From contig JACQBO010000013.1 in the NCBI GenBank assembly GCA_016194465.1, positions 1 to 8,902 on the forward strand: DNA of 8,902 bases, read 5' to 3'. Positions 3,561-8,902 of this stretch are shown piece after piece. Position 1 is the stretch's first letter. Each line of letters opens with the position of its first letter. A model generated the notes under the pieces. That model was not told the DNA's origin, searched no databases, and saw nothing but the letters and a program-made list of their open reading frames with translations. This DNA is from Candidatus Kerfeldbacteria bacterium. Its GTDB lineage: Bacteria > Patescibacteriota > Patescibacteriia > SBBC01 > CAIJZX01. Both the position numbers and the translations under genes were made by a program.

Positions 3561-6500
3561 ATGATAAACCTTCTTACGAAAACTCGTAAGAATCTTCGAG
3601 CATTCAGCCAGTGGCTTGAACCTGCCTGGCCAGCAAGCTCAATCGCGGGAGTAGTTTTGCTCTGGCTGTCTTTTATTTTCGTTTCCTTCGCCCGGATCGT
3701 GCTTGGTCTCGCTAGCTTTCTGTTAGAGTTGCCAATTCACGCCCTGCTGCAGCCGACCCAGGGTTTTCAAATGTTAGCCCGGCGCGGTCCTAACTTTCAA
3801 TTTTTAGATTCCTACACGGCCCACCTCCGGCGCTACCGCATGGCCGTGGCGACCATTATTGTTTCCATTCTGACCTTAGTGGTCCAAACGTATTTCCTCG
3901 GATCACTTATTTTTCAATCAGCGCAACCGCGTTCGGCCTTAGCCTATACATCCACGGTAACGATCAGTCCAAGCTGGGATGGTGGGGCGCACAAGAGTGA
4001 TAAATATATTGATGATGGTGGCGGGGGCTGTTTGCTCGACACGACGTCGTACGTCGCCGATTCACCTTCCGCCACGACTTTACTCTGGGGTTTAGATGAT
4101 CAGGTTGATTTGAACGCGGGGGATTGTACCATGTCACGGTTTAATAATGACTACCGCAGCGCTTTAAAATTTAGTTTGTCGTCCGTACCGGTGGGGGCTA
4201 CGATTACCAAAGTTGAGTTGTTAACGTTTGTAACAACCGCGGAAGCCGGGACCGTTCGCTTCGTTCATATTTCGGGCGATGCGCCAGACACATTGTCGGC
4301 CTCAAATCTCTACGATGGAATTCCAACTACTGGTACCTATACATCCGTCTCGAATTGGAATACCTCATCCGCGAAAACAGTAGACCTCGGATCATCAGCG
4401 GTCACTGATGCGCAAGGTCAGATCGGGAGCAATTACGCGGTTGGTATTAACGCTTCAACGACGACTGACACCCCCGGGCAAATCGGATCACAAGATAGCA
4501 GTACGGGTGGAAATCGCCCGGTTCTCCGGATAACGTACACCTTGCCGCCCCAAGCGCCCACGAATACTGGGCACGCATCGATTAGTACCAGCTCCATTGG
4601 TTGGACCTGGACGGACAACGCCACGGCGGAAACCAGATACGATGTGAAAGATACGAGCAATGCCAATGTCACCGGCTGCACGAATTTGGCTGCCAATTCG
4701 ACGAGCTGTACCGAAACGGGTTTGTCGGCCAATACGCAGTACACCCGGCACCCGAATGTGACTGACGCCGACGGCAATACTGATGGTCCAACTGCTTCGG
4801 TCTACACCTCGATCGAGTCTCCCGCGGACCTCACGTTCAGTTCTATCACCACCACATCTATCACCACCGCTTCGAGTACCTCGCTGTCAAATTTGTCCTC
4901 TGGTTCATCCGGGGTGTACTTTCAAGAAAATAATACCAGCACTAATTCTGGCTGGCTGACGACCAACAGCTGGGCGAAGTCGGGTCTCGCGGCTAACACG
5001 CAGTATGCGTTCCAAGTCAAGGCCCGCAACGGCGATGCGGTGGAAACCAGCCTGACATCGGCCCAAAATAAATATACCTTGTCGGCCACGCCGAATGCCA
5101 CCACGACGCGCTCAACCTCAACCTGGTATACCAGCGGCACGTTTGACTTCACGAATGCCGCCGGCTGGGGGGCCGGCGGTGTCCAGTACTATCGCTACGT
5201 CTGGGATCAGACGAGCACGCACGCCTTTGCCGGCACGGAAAGCACCTGGAGCAGTACCAACGCCAACTGCCCGAGCAGCACCTGCACCACCGCCAATACC
5301 ACCCTATCCAACACGGCCACGGCGGATGGCAACACTTGGTATCTGCATGTCCAATCGTTCAATGGGGACAACACCGCCAACGGATCAGGCACCGATTATG
5401 GTCCTTACTATTTCGACAGTACGAACCCCAGCTCGGTCGGAACGGTCACTGATGACGGGGCCTACACCAGTTCTTCATCGCAGCTCCACGCCACCTGGGG
5501 CACGGCGACCGATGCGACGTCGGGGCTCCTCAAGTATCAATACGCGATTGGGACCACCGCCGGGGGAACAAACGTAGTTTCTTATACGGACAATGGCACC
5601 ACGACCAGCGTGACGAAAACCGGATTAACCTTGTCCGATGGAACGACGTATTATTTCTCGGTTCGGGCCGTAGATAACGCGGGGAACATCGGGAGCGTGG
5701 TTTCGTCTGATGGCATTATTGTCGATGCGACCGGCCCAACGGCGCCGAGCACGGTCAACGACGGCACGGGTGCGGACGCGACTTATACCACCTCAACGAC
5801 GCAACTTTCGGCAAATTGGACCGCATCAACCGATAGCACGTCGGGGATACAAACGTATCAATATGCCATCGGCACGACCAGCGGGGGAACTGACGTCGTA
5901 AGTTACACCGACAATGGCACGACTACTGCGGTGACAAAAACCGGGCTGACCTTGACGAGCGGTACAACCTACTACTTTTCCGTCCGCGCCGTTGACAACG
6001 CCGGCAATACCGGTGCCGCGACGGCTTCGAATGGCATCATGGTGGATGCGGTTCCGCCCAGCACGCCGGGGACGGTCAATGATGGGACTGGGGCGGATGC
6101 CACATACACCACTTCGACCACACAGCTGTCCGCCAACTGGACGGCGTCGACGGACGCCGCGTCCGGGATTCAAAAATATCAGTACGCCATCGGCACGGCG
6201 GCTGGCACTACCGATGTCGTAACGTATACTGATAATGGCACAGCTACTTCGGTCACGAAGACTGGCCTATCTCTGACCAATGGTTCGACGTACTATGTTT
6301 CGGTTCGGGCGGTTGATAACGCGGGGAACACTGGTTCAGTCACATCATCAAATGGCGTAACCGTGAACACCTCTATCCCGACCATTACCGATAATCAAAC
6401 CGGGGATACAACTGCCCGCAAAGCGAGCGGCACAACATACGACGTTGATTTCGCCAAAGCTGCAAGCGGGCCGCAGCTTGATTACGCTCAATATGCCGTG

Positions 6501-7793
6501 TACAGCGCGGCCAGTCTTGGTGGAACGCAGCTGAAAAACTGGACCGATATTTTTACGACTGACACCGATAGTTACACCACTGACTGGAGTGTTGATTTTG
6601 CTAGCCTCCAAGAAGGCACGAACTACGTTTCCGTTCGGGTCTACGCGCTTGATGGCCTGAGCAATGAAGTCGATGACGTCTTCACCATTCTCAAGGACAC
6701 GACCGCTCCGTCGATCAGTAGTTTTACCGCCAGTCCGGGCACCACCTCTGCCACCCTGACCTGGACGTCGAATGAAGCGGCGACCAGCCAAATTGACTAC
6801 GGCGTCACGACTGTCTATGGCACGACGACCACGGAAGATACTAGCCTGCTGACGAGTCATTCGGTCACCATCTCCGGGCTAACGGCCGCAACCGAGTACC
6901 ATGCCCGGGCAAATAGCATTGACCAGGCGGGAAATGTTGGCAGCTCAAGCGATCTGAGTTTCACCACCAGCGCCACCAGCCAACCGGAAATAACCCCTCC
7001 TCCCCCGGCGGTCATCGTCCTGGCCACACCCATGATCACCAGTTTGGTCAGTGGCCAGTCGATCGTTGATCCCCATCCGCTGATCACCGGCACGGGTCCA
7101 GCCAATGTCGGCATCTACATGATCGTTGATGGTCGGTTCGTGCAAACCGTTCCGACCGACGCTGGCGGCGCTTTCCAGACCAGACTGAACGATGCATTGT
7201 CGCTCGGGGGCCACACCATGTCCGTCCGGGCTCGCGATGCCCAGGGAAATACCAGCGATCCATCGGCACCCATCACGTTCTCGCGGGTGATCGGCAGCAT
7301 CGCGGTCACGGTGGTCGACACACAAGTCGGCGACCGCCAGCATCCAACGGTGACCTATCGGTTCGTCGCCCCGGGCCATGCCATCATTAAAGTCTTCCTG
7401 GATGAAAAAATTATTCGGCAGCTGGCGACACCGATTGACGTCGTGGCGGCCGGGCTGGTTATGACGGTCACCTTGCCGGATCATCTCTCGATTGGATCGC
7501 ACCACCTGTTCATCGAATCCTTTGATCAGAGCGGCAAGGGCAGCGTGCCGAAAGGCTTCTTCACCTTTACCCGTCGCGCGGCCGGCGTCTCCACTCCGGT
7601 GCTGCAACTTAAAACTCCGACCACGTACGTCGTGCAGTCTGGTGACTCCCTCTGGTCGATCGCCCATCATATCATGGGGTCAGGATCAAAAGTGACCACC
7701 CTGATCAACGCCAATCAGGCCCGTTTCCCGGGCATGAGTCTGAGCCATCCCCTTATTCTTCCTGGTTGGGTGTTGGTTATTCCCCCTACCTAA
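3561..7793 (+). CDS. Giant membrane-anchored surface protein with DNRLRE-like, fibronectin III/Ig-like and LysM domains
   Basis: A 1410-residue Ser/Thr-rich protein. Two hydrophobic segments lie near the N-terminus (about 28-57 and 94-119); the second is followed by SALA-YT, which resembles a signal-peptidase site, so the rest is probably outside the membrane. Residues about 130-327 resemble a DNRLRE/CBM96-type beta domain (conserved SALKFSL and PVLRITYTL). From 328 come fibronectin type III-like domains, a Trp/Tyr-rich segment with Cys pairs, and three tandem near-copies of about 105 residues (622-935; shared YQYAIGT, YTDNGT, SVRAVDNAGN). Next are an Ig-like segment, another fibronectin III domain (about 1050-1137), a proline linker (PPPP), two bacterial Ig-like domains (about 1155-1338) and a LysM domain (1356-1408, YVVQSGDSLWSIA) that should bind peptidoglycan or related glycans. 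The start has a good ribosome binding site and a consensus promoter. It is transcribed alone. A role in adhesion or cell-surface architecture is inferred; no enzymatic motif is visible. Confidence 0.88.
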   Translation: MINLLTKTRKNLRAFSQWLEPAWPASSIAGVVLLWLSFIFVSFARIVLGLASFLLELPIHALLQPTQGFQMLARRGPNFQFLDSYTAHLRRYRMAVATIIVSILTLVVQTYFLGSLIFQSAQPRSALAYTSTVTISPSWDGGAHKSDKYIDDGGGGCLLDTTSYVADSPSATTLLWGLDDQVDLNAGDCTMSRFNNDYRSALKFSLSSVPVGATITKVELLTFVTTAEAGTVRFVHISGDAPDTLSASNLYDGIPTTGTYTSVSNWNTSSAKTVDLGSSAVTDAQGQIGSNYAVGINASTTTDTPGQIGSQDSSTGGNRPVLRITYTLPPQAPTNTGHASISTSSIGWTWTDNATAETRYDVKDTSNANVTGCTNLAANSTSCTETGLSANTQYTRHPNVTDADGNTDGPTASVYTSIESPADLTFSSITTTSITTASSTSLSNLSSGSSGVYFQENNTSTNSGWLTTNSWAKSGLAANTQYAFQVKARNGDAVETSLTSAQNKYTLSATPNATTTRSTSTWYTSGTFDFTNAAGWGAGGVQYYRYVWDQTSTHAFAGTESTWSSTNANCPSSTCTTANTTLSNTATADGNTWYLHVQSFNGDNTANGSGTDYGPYYFDSTNPSSVGTVTDDGAYTSSSSQLHATWGTATDATSGLLKYQYAIGTTAGGTNVVSYTDNGTTTSVTKTGLTLSDGTTYYFSVRAVDNAGNIGSVVSSDGIIVDATGPTAPSTVNDGTGADATYTTSTTQLSANWTASTDSTSGIQTYQYAIGTTSGGTDVVSYTDNGTTTAVTKTGLTLTSGTTYYFSVRAVDNAGNTGAATASNGIMVDAVPPSTPGTVNDGTGADATYTTSTTQLSANWTASTDAASGIQKYQYAIGTAAGTTDVVTYTDNGTATSVTKTGLSLTNGSTYYVSVRAVDNAGNTGSVTSSNGVTVNTSIPTITDNQTGDTTARKASGTTYDVDFAKAASGPQLDYAQYAVYSAASLGGTQLKNWTDIFTTDTDSYTTDWSVDFASLQEGTNYVSVRVYALDGLSNEVDDVFTILKDTTAPSISSFTASPGTTSATLTWTSNEAATSQIDYGVTTVYGTTTTEDTSLLTSHSVTISGLTAATEYHARANSIDQAGNVGSSSDLSFTTSATSQPEITPPPPAVIVLATPMITSLVSGQSIVDPHPLITGTGPANVGIYMIVDGRFVQTVPTDAGGAFQTRLNDALSLGGHTMSVRARDAQGNTSDPSAPITFSRVIGSIAVTVVDTQVGDRQHPTVTYRFVAPGHAIIKVFLDEKIIRQLATPIDVVAAGLVMTVTLPDHLSIGSHHLFIESFDQSGKGSVPKGFFTFTRRAAGVSTPVLQLKTPTTYVVQSGDSLWSIAHHIMGSGSKVTTLINANQARFPGMSLSHPLILPGWVLVIPPT
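5424..6365 (+). repeat. Three tandem fibronectin III-like coding repeats of about 315 bp
   Basis: Repeat units fall at about 5424-5732, 5733-6047 and 6048-6365 (residues 622-724, 725-829, 830-935). Units 2 and 3 share long identical protein stretches, including 27 residues starting VNDGTGADATYTT, but their DNA differs at most synonymous positions. Unit 1 is more divergent at its start and nearly identical in the YQYAIGT to AVDNAGN part. Repeats of this type usually extend a surface stalk. Confidence 0.85.
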
Positions 7794-7817
7794 TCGGGGG
7801 TCAAAAAACCAGCCGCG

Positions 7818-7846
7818 TTGACAGTTCCGTGGTTCGTTCCTACAAT
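7818..7846 (+). promoter_or_regulatory. Promoter of the bactofilin operon
   Basis: TTGACA (7818-7823), a 17-base spacer and TACAAT (7841-7846, 5 of 6) form a strong sigma-70-type promoter. The predicted start near 7853 coincides with an AGGAGGG sequence, with a T-rich stretch between it and the first ATG at 7882. Confidence 0.8.
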
Positions 7847-7881
7847 CACGGCAGGAGGGCTGTTTACTTTTTTTCACCCCT

Positions 7882-8286
7882 ATGGCTATTTTCCAACATC
7901 GCGACGACGGCATGGACAGCAAAGACGTAGAAACGATCATCGGTTCGACGGTTAAAGTCGACGGCAACTTTGTCGGCGCCGGAGACATTGTGGTTGAGGG
8001 TCACGTCTCGGGCACGCTCAAAACGAGCAAAAATTTGCGGATTGGCGAAGGGGCGATCCTCAAGGCCGATGTCGAGGCCGGGAATATTTGGGTGGCCGGC
8101 GAAATCCGCGGCCACGTCAAATGTACCGGTCGCTTGGAATTAGCCGCCTCGGCCAAGGTGATCGGCAATGTTGACACCCAGACGATCAGCGTCGCCCACG
8201 GCGCCGTGCTCCACGGCAAAGTCATGATGAGCGGGCATGAAGTCGTGGCCGAAGCGAAAGCCGAAACCAGACACGGAGAGAAGTAA
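7882..8286 (+). CDS. Bactofilin (polymer-forming cytoskeletal protein)
   Basis: A 134-residue bactofilin-family (DUF583) protein. Bactofilins polymerise without nucleotide into filaments that organise cell shape, envelope growth or polar structures. The core, about residues 18-125, shows the short-period Gly/Val pattern of a right-handed beta helix: GSTVKVDGNFVGAGDIVVEG, then repeated turns ending in GHVSGT, GEIRGHVKCTG and GNVDTQTISV. N- and C-terminal tails are short and charged, as usual. The first ATG (7882) is used; an in-frame ATG at 7912 (MDSKDVETII) is the main alternative, closer to where the conserved domain starts. The only strong Shine-Dalgarno-like sequence (AGGAGG, about 7853-7858) is some 24 bases upstream of 7882, too far for normal use. 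It is first in an operon with the diacylglycerol-kinase-like gene. Confidence 0.9.
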   Translation: MAIFQHRDDGMDSKDVETIIGSTVKVDGNFVGAGDIVVEGHVSGTLKTSKNLRIGEGAILKADVEAGNIWVAGEIRGHVKCTGRLELAASAKVIGNVDTQTISVAHGAVLHGKVMMSGHEVVAEAKAETRHGEK

Positions 8287-8902
8287 TGTATTTCTATCTC
8301 TTCGACAGTTTTCTGCAGGAATCGAAGTACCGGCACGATCTGCAAAAAATCGAGAACCGACTGACCACCCTCGGCATCCAGGGCCGGCAGGAAAAGATGA
8401 CGATTTTAAAGAACCCGCTGGAAGCGACGGCGCAAGCCATCAAACGGGGCGCAACCACGATCGTGGCCATCGGCAACGACAAGACCATGACCCGGATTCT
8501 GCCGGTGGTGCTTGAGCACCGCGTGACGCTGGGCTGTATTCCGCTCGGCCAGCCACAAACCATCGCCGAGTTTCTCGGCATTCCGATCGGGCCCGACGCC
8601 TGCGATATCTTGTCCCGCCGGGTCATACAGAATCTCGACGTCGGGGAAGCCGATGGGCATTTTTTTATGCTCGAAGCGACGGTCCCAGCGGCGGCACGGG
8701 TGACGTGCGACAGTCAATACACCGTCGAGTCAACCGATCCCCAAGCCCGAATCAGTATTTCCAACTTGCGGCCAATGACTAGTCGTGTCCACCCGAATGA
8801 TGGCCGGCTCGAATTGGTGGTCAGCGCTCCGACGCGATCCATGTTTTCCCGCCACCGCCCATCGCCGATGAGCGTCTTTCCGATCCGCAAGGCAAAAATT
8901 CA
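8286..8902 (+). CDS. Diacylglycerol kinase catalytic domain-like protein, partial at 3' end
   Basis: At least 205 residues, running off the right edge. The start codon overlaps the bactofilin stop (TAATG), and GGAGA lies about 8 bases upstream, so the two are translationally coupled. Residues 50-110 follow the lipid/diacylglycerol kinase pattern: an alternating hydrophobic strand (ATTIVAIG), a glycine-rich nucleotide loop, then a strand with IPLG (85-88). The loop reads GNDKT (63-67), where canonical enzymes have GGDGT. The segment after IPLG also differs from the usual GTxNDFAR, reading QPQTIAEFLGIP. ATP-dependent lipid phosphorylation is therefore not assured; it may be a divergent kinase or a non-catalytic relative. 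Its partner gene suggests an envelope-related role. The C-terminal half of the family fold is outside the window. Confidence 0.65.
   Translation, partial: MYFYLFDSFLQESKYRHDLQKIENRLTTLGIQGRQEKMTILKNPLEATAQAIKRGATTIVAIGNDKTMTRILPVVLEHRVTLGCIPLGQPQTIAEFLGIPIGPDACDILSRRVIQNLDVGEADGHFFMLEATVPAAARVTCDSQYTVESTDPQARISISNLRPMTSRVHPNDGRLELVVSAPTRSMFSRHRPSPMSVFPIRKAKI

Noticed and set aside
5095..5577. Plus-strand 160-codon frame within the giant gene
   Set aside because: Out-of-frame reading of ACC/ACG-rich codons giving low-complexity Pro/Arg/Thr sequence; no ribosome binding site.
5424..6365. Tandem repeats considered as a possible assembly artefact
   Set aside because: The units differ at most synonymous positions, so they cannot be collapsed or duplicated reads.
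6945..7670. Minus-strand 241-codon open frame inside the giant gene
   Set aside because: Antisense shadow of a Ser/Thr-rich, GC-balanced coding region; composition is Arg/Gly/Asp-rich with no recognisable domain, and the plus-strand frame shows clear fibronectin and Ig-like motifs.
7776..7805. Possible terminator after the giant gene (CCCCC / GGGGG)
   Set aside because: Only a 5-bp stem with a 9-base loop and no T tract on the plus strand; insufficient for an intrinsic terminator.

Overview
The window is bacterial chromosome of roughly even base composition. Compact genes, mostly 1-20 base gaps within operons, a large Ser/Thr-rich secreted fibronectin-type protein, a bactofilin and a diacylglycerol-kinase-like protein with an altered glycine loop suggest a Candidate Phyla Radiation (Patescibacteria) genome. 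That assignment is an inference; no ribosomal marker is present.

Region 1 (1-1720, minus strand) is an apparent four-gene operon. A CsoR/RcnR-family (DUF156) repressor is followed by thioredoxin, a thioredoxin-reductase-like flavoprotein and the first 30 codons of a probable glutamate dehydrogenase. A perfect 27-bp palindrome fills the space between the -35 and -10 of its promoter, so the repressor very likely controls itself and the redox genes. Two features are odd: the flavoprotein has no cysteine at all (the usual CxxC reads SVMS), and the repressor keeps only one of the usual metal/thiol ligands. Region 2 (1731-2551, minus) is a single Nudix-hydrolase gene with a good promoter, a TTG start with a strong ribosome binding site, and an intrinsic terminator just before the repressor promoter.

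Region 3 (about 2600-3450, minus) is an RNA locus. It holds tRNA-Arg(CCU), tRNA-Ala(GGC) and tRNA-Ala(CGC), mixed with tRNA fragments. One fragment pair looks like a single tRNA split in its anticodon loop by a segment carrying tRNA-Ala(CGC). Four TGTTCC-N4-GGAACA palindromes that resemble ParB-binding parS sites, or act as hairpins, lie between the tRNAs. A 54-codon single-pass membrane protein gene precedes tRNA-Arg.

Region 4 (3497-7793, plus) is one 1410-residue gene behind a full-consensus sigma-70-type promoter. Its product has two N-terminal membrane segments, a DNRLRE-like domain, many fibronectin type III/Ig-like domains including three tandem near-copies, and a C-terminal LysM domain: a probable cell-surface adhesin or wall-binding protein. 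Region 5 (7818-8902, plus) is a second promoter driving a bactofilin gene and an overlapping (TAATG) partial gene for a diacylglycerol-kinase-like protein. Regions 4 and 5 both suggest envelope or cell-shape functions.
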